Below the pieces are notes generated by a model. It was not told where the DNA came from. It saw only the letters and a list, made by a program, of their open reading frames with translations, and ran no database searches. Of a DNA stretch of 64,000 nucleotides, positions 33,354 through 44,696 are shown in pieces. Position 1 is the first letter of the stretch, and each line of letters opens with the position of its first letter. The stretch is from positions 84,357-148,356 of the forward strand of contig JALGPX010000005.1 of NCBI GenBank assembly GCA_023515795.1, given 5' to 3'. A program made the translations under genes and the position numbers. This stretch comes from Amoeboaphelidium occidentale (taxonomy: Eukaryota; Aphelidiomycota; Aphelidea).

Positions 33354-35966
33354 TTATTGTAGTTGAAACGCAAATAGAATATCGGCAGCTTCATCATTTT
33401 TAGCACCGGCTGACATCATGAGATTTAGAACAGCATTTTCTAGATACAAAGTCCGCGGAGAAGATAGCGGAGCGATACTTCCGGCCGGAGAAACAGGGTC
33501 ATCGCTTGTAAAGGATAGAAAGTTGGATGAAGAACTGGATTGAATTTCAACACATGGCACTACACCCGAAGCCTCCGAGAGTTCAAAGAATCCATTAGAA
33601 TGACCACCGTATCCTGAGCTGTTAAGTTTGAAACACTTGATATGGTCGCTTTCTTCTGCGTCGTAAATTATATCACACATAATTCTGAACCCAAGATACT
33701 GAGACCTGGCACAAAGTATCCTCGCTGCGTCAGACGCTCGTGCACCACCGTTACTTAGAAATGATAACGGTTTGAATAATCTGCTGATTACGTGAGTTTG
33801 GTAATCAGGATCGGTTGTAAACACACATGTTCCATGCCAAGTTAATCCGTTCAATAAACTCCGAAGATAATATTTCATATAATCATGTTTTGATATAAAA
33901 GTAGCGACATTTGCTCCCCACACATAAGAAGCATGAGATAATGCAACAAGTGCACATTCTACAAATGTAAAATCGTAAGGTCTCAAACCGTTCGTTTGTG
34001 ACGACGATGATTGTAAAGATGTTCCAGGCGGTATAAAAGTCATTAAATACTCAATAACATCATTGCATATATCGCCATTAACGAAACACATAAGCTTTTC
34101 AAGAGATGAAGATCCCAACAAGGATTTTATGCAGTTCAGAGAGGCCCAGCTTGCATCATTCTCAGGTGGTTGAATTAAAGAATGAATACTGAGAGATGCA
34201 CGAGGGCCAAATAAATCGCAGCTTGATTTTCCCAAGTCAAGACAAATATTCATAATAAGTGACAAATGTTCCACAGAGGGAAGGTTTATCCAGGGAGCAA
34301 GATTGAGAGAGAGATATAGGATATTTTTTCTGGTTTGGCTGAATGTCCCATGAAAATCCGACGTCTCAACGGCAGAAACCTCATTCTGATATTTTGTTTG
34401 GTTGAAGAAATTGGATCTTGTCGTTATAGGCCCAAATTGAAGCCATTTTAGAAAGACAGCTATGAACCGTGAATTTCTACCGAGCATCTCTGCATTAACT
34501 TGCGTCATTGAAATATTTTTAAAAATAATCCCTAACATTAGACAAGTTTCTGCGAGACGTTTCCGCTTCTGCATTTTGTGAGCCTCCTCGTTCGACTTGA
34601 GTCTAATTCCATAAAATTGATCGTAATTCTTCTCATCAACAGTCTTATTCCGGAACAGAGGGACCCATAAAGTATCTATGCAATAGTTTTCTAAAGAAGC
34701 AAGCTCATCATATGACCAGAATTCTGTCTCAGTATCCTCTAAACGAGGTTTCTGGCACAATTCTTGAAATCCTTGTTCCCATTTCAGTATCAAAACATCA
34801 ATTATTGGCTGAAAAGGAATCAGTTTGAAGTCGAATGTCGCGTCAGCTGATAAAATGAGAATGATAGATAAGGCATTTTCAATTAAAGCGTCGTTCGCAC
34901 ACTGCAATGACATGAATAGTTCATAAAGATCGATTTGGCCCAGGTCTTCCTTCGTGACATGTGGAAATTTAGTCTTAGCCTCTCCGTGACCATAAAAGCT
35001 CTTTGCGATGTAGTCAATATCATAATATCCGGTCGAAGGTATGTAAACGAGGCGCCTGTCGTCATTTTTCTCACTTCCGTTCCGAATTTCCACACTATCA
35101 GACTTTTGCAAGTTAATAGACTCGGATTCCACACTTGGCTCATTCTTAGGACTTATGAATACAATTTGTGAAATGAGCCCCATTTTAAGTAAATTTTCCT
35201 GTTTGACTACGTAAAACTGTTCAAACATCATCAAGTACTGTTCATAATAAGCTAGTATCTCCTTTGATAAGTCTGAAACTGCAGATAAAGAACGAAGCTG
35301 TAACGATTTAACGATGCGACCGGCCGCTTCTGCGCTTTTCCTGACCTGTTCGTAACCGTTTTCTTTGAGAAATGCTTCGAACACGTAGACAGGCTCAACA
35401 CCATGAAATAAAGACGGGGTTGAACCAGAGCTAGCCCTAAGACCACTGTTTTGTAGGTAAATTGCGTAAAGATCACCGAAATGTTTAGGATCTGTGAAGA
35501 AGACACACTTTCGTTGTTCAACCTCTGAACTTTGCCCCTTGTTCCTTGAGCGTTGAATAGTTCTTTGCCCTTCAATACGTCTTGAAGGACTGTTTGACTT
35601 TGAAGCAGATTTCCTCCCCAGTTGATCATCCGTTAGAAACATGTCCCAGTCCAAAGCATCTTCAACATCTACTGACGCATTTTGCTCATTTCGAGCAGCC
35701 TCTTGACCACCAGAACATTCGCTAACGACGGAGGTATGCGTACTTGACAAACCGGTCTGACTATTATTGTGCATGCGTTGTAAATGCTGCTTCCGGAGCG
35801 CCTCTTGATACTGAAACTGAGCCAATACGGACGGCGAATTAGAATTGTCCTCTTCGTGAGGAGCCACGTCTTGCCTCTGCTGTGCTGAACGCTGCTGAAT
35901 GGAATTATCTCCGGTTTTCTGGCCGCTACCGCTCTTGCCGGAGTAATCTGTTCGTCTTTCAGCCAT
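33354..35966 (-). CDS. ARID-domain SWI/SNF subunit, SWI1/ARID1-like
   Basis: Intronless, 870 residues. After a Gln/Ser-rich N-terminus, residues about 150-265 resemble an ARID DNA-binding domain: helices around KHFGDLYAIYLQNSG, PVYVFEAFLKENGYEQV and ILAYYEQYLMMFEQFYV. The long helical C-terminal half has an RKRLAETCLMLGIIFKNISM segment, like the SWI1/BAF250 C-terminal region where an R.R.EC..I.RNLSF motif occurs. This points to the ARID subunit of a SWI/SNF (BAF-type) chromatin remodeller. A lone ARID protein of another class is the alternative. Its start is 29 bp from the divergent next gene. Confidence 0.65.
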   Translation of the reverse strand: MAERRTDYSGKSGSGQKTGDNSIQQRSAQQRQDVAPHEEDNSNSPSVLAQFQYQEALRKQHLQRMHNNSQTGLSSTHTSVVSECSGGQEAARNEQNASVDVEDALDWDMFLTDDQLGRKSASKSNSPSRRIEGQRTIQRSRNKGQSSEVEQRKCVFFTDPKHFGDLYAIYLQNSGLRASSGSTPSLFHGVEPVYVFEAFLKENGYEQVRKSAEAAGRIVKSLQLRSLSAVSDLSKEILAYYEQYLMMFEQFYVVKQENLLKMGLISQIVFISPKNEPSVESESINLQKSDSVEIRNGSEKNDDRRLVYIPSTGYYDIDYIAKSFYGHGEAKTKFPHVTKEDLGQIDLYELFMSLQCANDALIENALSIILILSADATFDFKLIPFQPIIDVLILKWEQGFQELCQKPRLEDTETEFWSYDELASLENYCIDTLWVPLFRNKTVDEKNYDQFYGIRLKSNEEAHKMQKRKRLAETCLMLGIIFKNISMTQVNAEMLGRNSRFIAVFLKWLQFGPITTRSNFFNQTKYQNEVSAVETSDFHGTFSQTRKNILYLSLNLAPWINLPSVEHLSLIMNICLDLGKSSCDLFGPRASLSIHSLIQPPENDASWASLNCIKSLLGSSSLEKLMCFVNGDICNDVIEYLMTFIPPGTSLQSSSSQTNGLRPYDFTFVECALVALSHASYVWGANVATFISKHDYMKYYLRSLLNGLTWHGTCVFTTDPDYQTHVISRLFKPLSFLSNGGARASDAARILCARSQYLGFRIMCDIIYDAEESDHIKCFKLNSSGYGGHSNGFFELSEASGVVPCVEIQSSSSSNFLSFTSDDPVSPAGSIAPLSSPRTLYLENAVLNLMMSAGAKNDEAADILFAFQLQ

Positions 35967-35995
35967 CGCTCGCTTTTTTGAAGTTCAACAAGAAT

Positions 35996-36640
35996 ATGGG
36001 TGGGCGATTATCAAAACTTCCTAGACCAGCTCAAAGCCGTGGACCTTTAAAGAATGATACTTCAAAGCATCCATCTGCAATAAATGAAGTAAATGCAGAC
36101 TGGGCCAGAAAAGCTGCAGCAGAAGAAGCAGAAATTCAAAGTAATTTCCATATGACGTCTTCTAATAGCACGAACCTTATAGAACATATCAAAAGCATAG
36201 CAGATCAGTTTGTCGTGAACACGCGGTACTTTAAAGTGGACAAGAACTCTCCTGCTTACGATACTCAGCGCACAAGAGAAAAGCTAACTACTGAAGAAGC
36301 TTTAGAGAATCGTTTGGACGTCGACCAATTGACAGAATTTATTGTAAGAGCACAGGAAGATAAAAGCTATTTCAAAGAAGCTTACAAAGACAAGCTTAGT
36401 GAAGAGGCAAAGAAAAATATCATGGAAAATCTTAACCTGTACGAAATCGTTGGGTCTAAAATGGAAACCTCCAGCGTCGGTCACAATTCAAACCAAACCT
36501 CTGAAAAGATCCTGTATGGTTCGTGGCGTGGCTCAACTGCAAACATGCGATCGAGCAAAGATCCTCAAGAGTTGTTGAAAGCTAGAAAACAAATACTTAA
36601 AGAGAAGCGAAATACTGTGAAGTCTGACAGAGAGTTTTAA
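35996..36640 (+). CDS. Unknown protein with N-myristoylation motif
   Basis: Intronless, 214 residues. The ATG at 35996 gives MGGRLSKLPRP, a good N-myristoylation signal (Gly2, small residue at 6) followed by basic residues that would reinforce membrane binding. A frame open further upstream overlaps the divergent gene and is not needed. The rest is hydrophilic and helical, with EEALENRLDVDQLTEF and a Lys-rich C-terminus (KARKQILKEKRN). A faint resemblance to the complex I assembly factor NDUFAF4 (myristoylated, small, helical) can be imagined but is not convincing. No family is assigned. Confidence 0.7.
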   Translation: MGGRLSKLPRPAQSRGPLKNDTSKHPSAINEVNADWARKAAAEEAEIQSNFHMTSSNSTNLIEHIKSIADQFVVNTRYFKVDKNSPAYDTQRTREKLTTEEALENRLDVDQLTEFIVRAQEDKSYFKEAYKDKLSEEAKKNIMENLNLYEIVGSKMETSSVGHNSNQTSEKILYGSWRGSTANMRSSKDPQELLKARKQILKEKRNTVKSDREF

Positions 36641-36818
36641 AGGTTCTGTGAGACGTTGAATGCCACCAGGGCTATTGAATTAGCGCTCCGATGGAAAGTG
36701 ATAGTCTGCGATTAATGTAGCATACACGCCAATAGAAACTACTTGTAATTAGAATAATTTCCTTATGAGCCGCATGCAATTTCAAAAGATTCTCATTAAT
36801 CTAAACTGCAAGCACACT

Positions 36819-37765
36819 CTATTTCTTCTTTGCCTTCTTGTTATTAGAGTCTTTCAATTCCGTTGTGTTGGGCCGTTTCAGCTGAGTTTGGGTATTTTGT
36901 GTTTGCACGATACTCTCGTTCGATATGCTGCTCTTGTATACACTCTGTCTTGATTCTGCATGTAATAATACGCTTCTGGTATTAGCTGTTAGGCACTTGT
37001 GTGTCTCTGACTGCGACAGACCAAACAACGATCCCAAATGTATGCACTCTGCCGGTGTCCTTATTTCAGAGGCTAAACTAGCGCCACTGCTGAAAATAAA
37101 GTTCCTCTTTCTTCCCGCTCGTAAAAACATTCCCGCGTTCTGCATTAGCAACCGCTTGTCGTAAGAAGATTCCTTCAAAAGAGGGTTCCAACAGATTTCG
37201 AAATGCACGCCTCTTTGAACAGCTGCATTCATGGTTGAGAACGACGGATAAAAGCTCAAACGAGTCGTCATGCTGAGAGATATCACATCTACGGGTGCTT
37301 CTGTGCATGCCCATTGAAATACTTTCTCAGAAAGAGGCTCAATAGCAATTATATCATAAGTATTTAGCATCTTCCGGTAATTGGAAAATTGTTGTATAAA
37401 GATGGGATCTTCGACAGCCACAGTAACCCTCTGTAAAACCAACGGGAAATCTGAGCCTTGCAACTCTTCTGGTTTCGTGAATAGTCGCGCCAAATTCTTG
37501 CGGGGCTACACAGCAATGGTTAGTTGATCTTTCTTAAAGGTCTCATGCTCAAATGGCTCAGAAAGAATTCTCCTCATAGATTCAGTATTAGCAAGGAATA
37601 TAATCCGCATCATTGCCATTTGACGCGCGTCGATTTCGGACTTACCTCCGTGTTCTCTTTTAAGGGTTTTCCGATATGTTTTCGATCATGCACAATAACT
37701 TGGAATCCGGAGTCGCGTAATGCGTTCCTGTGGATTCCGGGGCTTTGGCTTAAGTCAATGAACAT
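36819..37765 (-). CDS. RPP30: RNase P/MRP subunit p30
   Basis: Two exons (37765-37646, 37505-36819) encode 268 residues, the same length as human RPP30. Exon 1 gives MFIDLSQSPGI, matching the family start MFxDLxL. Exon 2 has VLQRVTVAVEDP, ACTEAPVDVISLS, QRGVHFEICWNPLLK and RNFIFSSGA, the TIM-barrel strands of RPP30/Rpp1, then a Lys-rich nuclear tail (NNKKAKKK). It binds the RNA of RNase P and MRP in tRNA and rRNA processing. The single intron is 140 bp, about four times the window norm, and I found no internal exon with usable splice sites. Confidence 0.88.
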
Positions 37766-37873
37766 TTCTTGAGCACGCGTTTGTCGATCGCAACAGCTCG
37801 AGTCGGACTTCACAAAAAGAATGGTTGAAAACCTCAGGGGTGAATTGGAGTATCTTTTGAATATTTTTCAGAA

Positions 37874-39370
37874 ATGAGTTCCACAAAAAGCGAATCTTCT
37901 GATAAAGTTAAGGAAAGCGCAGAGAAAGGAAACGGTGGTATTGTTGGCAAGCGTGGTTTGAAGTCTTCGGATGTTGCTCTGATCGCTGTGGCAGTTGCTG
38001 GCGCCCTTGTGGCATTTGCTTGGAATCAAAAGACTTACAATGTTGCTAATGTTAACTTTGATATTCACTTTGAGCCTGTTTATGCTGCTATTGGTTTACT
38101 CGTATCTTTCATTTTGCTCTTGGTATCTTGGGTTTTCCGATCTGCTCCGGTTTACCTTTTGGACTTTGCAATCTGTCAAGGCAAAGATTCTATGAAGGTT
38201 CCGTATGATCTCTTCATGGAGAGGTCCAGAGGCTGTGGGAAGTTTACGGAAGAGAATGTTGAATTTCAAGGCAGAATTCTAGCGCGTTCTGGTGTTGGTC
38301 CAAACACGTATTTTCCGGATGGGATTGTTTCGAACCCTCCTGATTTGAGCATGGAATCTGCCAGGAAGGAATTTGAGTTTGTTATGACTTCTTGCCTAGA
38401 TGACCTATTCAGCAGAACAAAGTTGCGTCCTCAAGATATTGATATTTTAATTGTCAATTGCAGCTTGTTTAATCCAACTCCTTCTCTGGCTGCGATGGTT
38501 ATCAACAAGTACAAAATGAAGTCCTCAATTAAGTCCTATAATTTGGCTGGTATGGGTTGCAGCGCAGGGGTTATTGCTATTGATTTGGCTAAAGATCTTC
38601 TTCAAGTTCATCGTAATTCTCGATGCGTCGTAATAAGCACTGAAAATATTACGCAGAACTGGTATCTTGGAAACGACAGAAGCATGCTTTTGTCAAATTG
38701 CTTATTTAGAACAGGAGGAGCTGCAGTATTGCTTAGCAACAAGTGGACCGATCATTTTTCTGCAAAGTACAAGTTGATGCACACTGTGCGCGTTTGTAAG
38801 GCAGCAGATGATGAGGCTTATCGTGCAGTGTTCCAGACAGAAGATGATCAGAATATTGTTGGTGTGCGATTGTCCAAGCAGCTAATTAAGTGTGTCGGAG
38901 ATGCATTGAAAACAAACCTAACTAGACTGGGCCCTTTAGTTTTGCCGTTCAGCGAGCAGTTAAAGTTTGCCTTGAATAGCCTTTGGAGAACTTGTGAAAA
39001 AGTGATTTATGGCAAGGCCTCAAGAAAACCTTACACTCCTGATTTCAAAAAATCTTTTGAACATATTTGCATTCACTCCGGCGGGCGAGCTGTTATCGAC
39101 GGTCTTCAAGAAAACCTTGATTTATCTGATACTGCAGTCAAAGCTAGCAGGGCTGTCTTATGGCGTTATGGAAACACAAGCTCTTCGTCTATATGGTACG
39201 AACTTGCTTATCACGAGCAGACAGGGAACATCAAGAGTGGCGACCGTGTTTGGCAAATTGCATTTGGTTCTGGTTTGAAATGCAACAGTGCCGTTTGGAA
39301 GAGCATGAAGTCAGTGCATGACAAAAAGAGGGGTGACTGGAATTTAGACGGTTCAGACATAAAAGGTTGA
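37874..39370 (+). CDS. FAE1-type 3-ketoacyl-CoA synthase
   Basis: Intronless, 498 residues. Two hydrophobic segments near the N-terminus (about 35-50 and 70-88) anchor it in the ER. The FAE1/KCS condensing domain follows: DIDILIVNCSLFNPTPS, catalytic Cys229 in AGMGCSAGV, His401 in ICIHSGGRAVIDG and Asn434 in YGNTSSSS. These enzymes condense malonyl-CoA with long acyl-CoA to make very-long-chain fatty acids. Plants and many algae use this type, while fungi and animals normally rely on the unrelated ELO family, so the gene is notable here. Codon use does not stand out from neighbours by eye. The stop lies 14 bp from that of the convergent GH47 gene. Confidence 0.92.
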   Translation: MSSTKSESSDKVKESAEKGNGGIVGKRGLKSSDVALIAVAVAGALVAFAWNQKTYNVANVNFDIHFEPVYAAIGLLVSFILLLVSWVFRSAPVYLLDFAICQGKDSMKVPYDLFMERSRGCGKFTEENVEFQGRILARSGVGPNTYFPDGIVSNPPDLSMESARKEFEFVMTSCLDDLFSRTKLRPQDIDILIVNCSLFNPTPSLAAMVINKYKMKSSIKSYNLAGMGCSAGVIAIDLAKDLLQVHRNSRCVVISTENITQNWYLGNDRSMLLSNCLFRTGGAAVLLSNKWTDHFSAKYKLMHTVRVCKAADDEAYRAVFQTEDDQNIVGVRLSKQLIKCVGDALKTNLTRLGPLVLPFSEQLKFALNSLWRTCEKVIYGKASRKPYTPDFKKSFEHICIHSGGRAVIDGLQENLDLSDTAVKASRAVLWRYGNTSSSSIWYELAYHEQTGNIKSGDRVWQIAFGSGLKCNSAVWKSMKSVHDKKRGDWNLDGSDIKG

Positions 39371-39384
39371 ACATAAACCAAATT

Positions 39385-41337
<1,953 letters not shown>

Positions 41338-41497
41338 TAACTTGATATACAGAGCCGAAAGATAGCGGGCCCAATGATAAACTTGCGATCAAGTTGAAAC
41401 AGTTTGCGAAATTCTGTCCAAGTCAGCATGGCAACCATTCGAACGATCTGCCATGGGAGAACATCCGAAGCATCAATTATTTTCTATTAATTGCCAT

Positions 41498-43370
41498 TTA
41501 GATCAGTGAGCCGTACGACTTATTTTGAGGCTGTTGATACATCGACTGGTTCATGTTCTTCGCGCCGCCTTGCCCGAATGACTGATTTTGTACCTGGCCA
41601 AAAGGATTAGCGCCAGTTTGTAGCATGTTCTGATTTGAAGCTGGCGCAACAGCATAATTTCCCTGTTGAGCAAAAGTTGCAGCTCCATATGTTTGTTGAT
41701 GACTTTGATATTGCTGAAAGCTTTGAAATGAAGCATTAGATGCATTCTGAGACTGAGGAATCGCTGCTAATTGCGGAGTAGCAAATAAGGATTGTTGCTG
41801 GGGTTGACCGAATGGATTGAGTTGTCTAGCATTACCCGAATCATTGTTGTAATGAGACGGCAAAGTCGGTTGAGAATATGACCCTTGAGGAAGCTGTTGT
41901 TGATAAAATCCAGAGGATGAGGAGAATGTAGCTTGTTGACTAAACGACTGGGCAGGCGGTGCACTCATTTGGCTTGCCTGTCTGGCTAGTTGTTGGGGTT
42001 GCTGAGGCTGTTGCTGCGCGTCAAAAACAACCATCTGGTTGGGAAAACCATCTAAACTCGAAACGCTCGTAGTGCTTGCGTTCTGCTTCGAATACACAAC
42101 TGGTGCAGTAATGGGAGGATTCTGGAAAGTATCTAGAGAGGAAAACACATCTACAAGTTGATTTTGCGTAGGCTTTGTTTGCGCAGGAGCAGAACGATTG
42201 TCATTAGGGCGAGGATTATTCAACGCACTTGAACTAGATGCCATTTGTTTTGATGCTGCATATGCGCTTCTCTGTGCTTCAAAATCTGGTGACTGAATGT
42301 AGTCTTCCAAGCTCTTGGCCAATGATAATGGCGCCTAAAAGATCACCAATAAAGTTGCGAGCAATTACGTGCTTAATTTCAGGAACATCAATTCCAAGGC
42401 CATAGCGAACTCTTCTGGCAACATCAAAGAACTCCATAGTCTTTTCGGTTAGAGACACAAAGACCTTATACAAGTCCAAAGCTCTCGTAGCATCAGACCT
42501 ACTCAGCCCGAAAAATTGTTCTAAAACAATTAAACAGTTAAGAGTAGATGTTACGTAGAACGACTATAACAGCCTGATTTAAACAAGTGAAAAGTCTCAT
42601 CAGTTCTTTAACCAAAAGTTTCATAGATTCTGTTGTGACATCATTGTTGATCGAGTCGGTATAGTACTTGCAATCCAGCAACGTCTTTATAAGCCTTTGA
42701 ATAACTTTGGTTTCGCTTTCCAAACCGTTCTGCCATTTCAGTGACGACAAATGTTTCATGTAAGCAGCTCCATCGCGAAACAAGTCTATGCTGATATCCC
42801 GGTATGATACCACCCTTTCCTCAAGATATGCAGCATACGCCTTAATGTTCTTTGACTGGTCCATTCCTATATGGTTTAGTTCCGCTCATAGAGAGATTCA
42901 ACCTTGTCCGCCTGATCCGCTGTCTCGATAGTGCGTCATATTGAATATGCCAGGATGAGAGCTCAAGTAACCCATGACCCTCTCAGCATTGCCTTCCAAA
43001 ATCAGATAGTGCAAAACCAGTAGGGCTTTGAATGCAACCTTAAGGTTAACCACAAAAGTGCAAGATTGCCTTACCTGCCATGTTTGAACTTGTAGTCTGC
43101 CCTGTAGGGTTTTGAATAGGTCGATAAGATTTATACTCCTGTCGACAGTAGCTGACAGAATGACTATGGAATTACATATATGAACGCAGGAGGATGAGAG
43201 TTACTTTGAACATGCTTTTGCTTTGGAACCACAATATCCCTGTTGGTTGCCTTTACAATTGATCGTTCAACATCAGTAAAGTACACCATGGCCAAAGTGG
43301 CCTTCTCTTTAATGGTTCCAAGCATCTCATTGGCTGCTACAGATGCATTTGTGGAAGTCGAATAACTCAT
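41498..43370 (-). CDS. AP180/CALM-type clathrin assembly protein (ANTH domain)
   Basis: Six exons (43370-43205, 43163-43075, 43038-42903, 42866-42555, 42520-42369, 42334-41498; introns 34-41 bp) encode 563 residues. The ANTH domain starts with IVKATNRDIVVPKQKHVQ, the phosphoinositide-binding region, and continues through KALLVLHYLILEGN, LDLYKVFVSLTEKT and GIDVPEIKH. The C-terminal 280 residues are Gln/Asn/Ser-rich and disordered, with two NPF motifs (LNPFGQ, ANPFGQ) that bind EH domains. Such proteins link PtdIns(4,5)P2 membranes to clathrin and sort SNAREs in endocytosis. The gene lies 39 bp behind an unknown gene on the same strand. Confidence 0.93.
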
Positions 43371-43409
43371 GTCACGGCTCTAAAAATATGACAACGATTA
43401 AGCAACGCT

Positions 43410-44561
43410 CTATTCAACATCTTGGGACAGGGCCAACAGATTTTGAGGAGGTACTAATGGGTAGTTTATCTGATCTTCAACCAAATCGAAAATGACTTTC
43501 CGCAGCTTGTTGTACCTTGGATCTGGAAACTCTTCAGAGAACCATGTTTCTGTGAGTTCGAACATACCGGGTTCATTTAAGGTGATTACTGTTTGTTCAC
43601 TTATTCTGTCAATCTTGGCAACTGAAATTGAGGGTTTTCCTGTTCGTACGTCTTCTACTTTAAGCTTGGTGGATGGCACCACAACACGCGCTCCTGTTTG
43701 ATTTCCATTTGAGACACTTTCATTAGCGTTCTTTGGCGTGTCCTGCGCCGGAATATCAAGACTTTGCACAATTTGAGTGAGCGAGTTGATAGAAGCCTCG
43801 AATTCATCTAGTTGCCCAGTTATATCATTGTCTACCTTTATAGCTGGCGCTGTTATCGTTTCAACTAAATTCTTAATAGATTCCGAAAATTCAATATACC
43901 TTTTAAAGAATTCGCACGAGATTCCGGAACGCTGGCTAAAGCAGGTCTCTGTAAGACGTTTGATACTGCTCTTGTTCTTGAATTCGGCTCTTCAACCTTT
44001 TGGGCCGTATCAACGCTCGTGGTCTGGACATCCACCGGCTTGGATGAGAATGGGGATATAGGAACAGACTTTCTTAGTTCATTCGCAGCACTATTTGTCT
44101 TAACAATGTCCATATCTGTGGCTTTCTGAAGTGATTTGATTAAGTTGTCCACCTCTGACGAGCTTGATCCTGATGATTTACCCGAAGCAGAGCTTTTGTC
44201 TGAGCTTAGAACTTGTGGAAATACTTTAGCCTTGATGTTCGAGTTCTGAGCATTGTTGATACCAGACTGTTGAGTATTGAGAGCAGAATTGGAAGTTGTG
44301 ATATATGATCCCGAAACAGAAGCATTAGATCCTGATGACGGCTGAACGATCTAAATATGTTATGGCCTTTGTTGTACTTCTCATACTGGAGCAGGTTTTT
44401 GCAGAGGATTCTGCTTAGGTTGATTTGCTGGTGCAGCATTAATAGAGCCCTGATTAATCAGCTGATCTTCATCAATAGAGAATTACATTCTTTGAGCCTT
44501 TAGGGTCTTCTGCTGGAGCCTTAGCCTTGCTATCAGCTTTTGATGAAGAAAATAGAGGCAT
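43410..44561 (-). CDS. Unknown, mostly disordered protein
   Basis: Four exons (44561-44487, 44449-44387, 44350-43900, 43864-43410; introns 37, 36, 35 bp) restore one frame of 347 residues starting MPLFSSSKADSKAKAP. The first about 110 residues are Ser/Asn/Gln/Pro-rich. A short predicted coiled coil (VDNLIKSLQKATDMD) lies in the middle, and another helical piece (ITGQLDEFEASINSLTQIVQ) follows. The C-terminus has an ordered-looking segment with TWFSEEFPDPRYNKLRKVIF and a Pro-rich end. I do not recognise the family. The location between AP180 and the CNB/F-box gene gives no clear functional hint. Confidence 0.65.
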
Positions 44562-44696
44562 TCGCTACAATATCTTGGTTCCAGTCACTTGGCTGAAACG
44601 AGACCTATTTTGGTCAACATGGTTTCTATCGAATGAGAAGTAACAACTTTACTTAGTACTTGAACCTTATCTTTAGCATCTGATACAGCAAATAGA

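Noticed and set aside
33341-33406. Upstream start for kexin at 33406
   Set aside because: It overlaps the stop of the SWI1-like gene, adds no convincing signal peptide, and the next ATG at 33340 avoids overlap. I could not exclude it fully.
37506-37645. Internal exon inside the long RPP30 intron
   Set aside because: All frames between the available AG and GT sites hit stops or lack a donor; the two-exon model already gives the expected 268 residues.
37874-39370. Declaring the KCS gene a proven horizontal transfer
   Set aside because: Base composition and codon use look like neighbours and no phylogeny can be run here; only the family distribution is suggestive.
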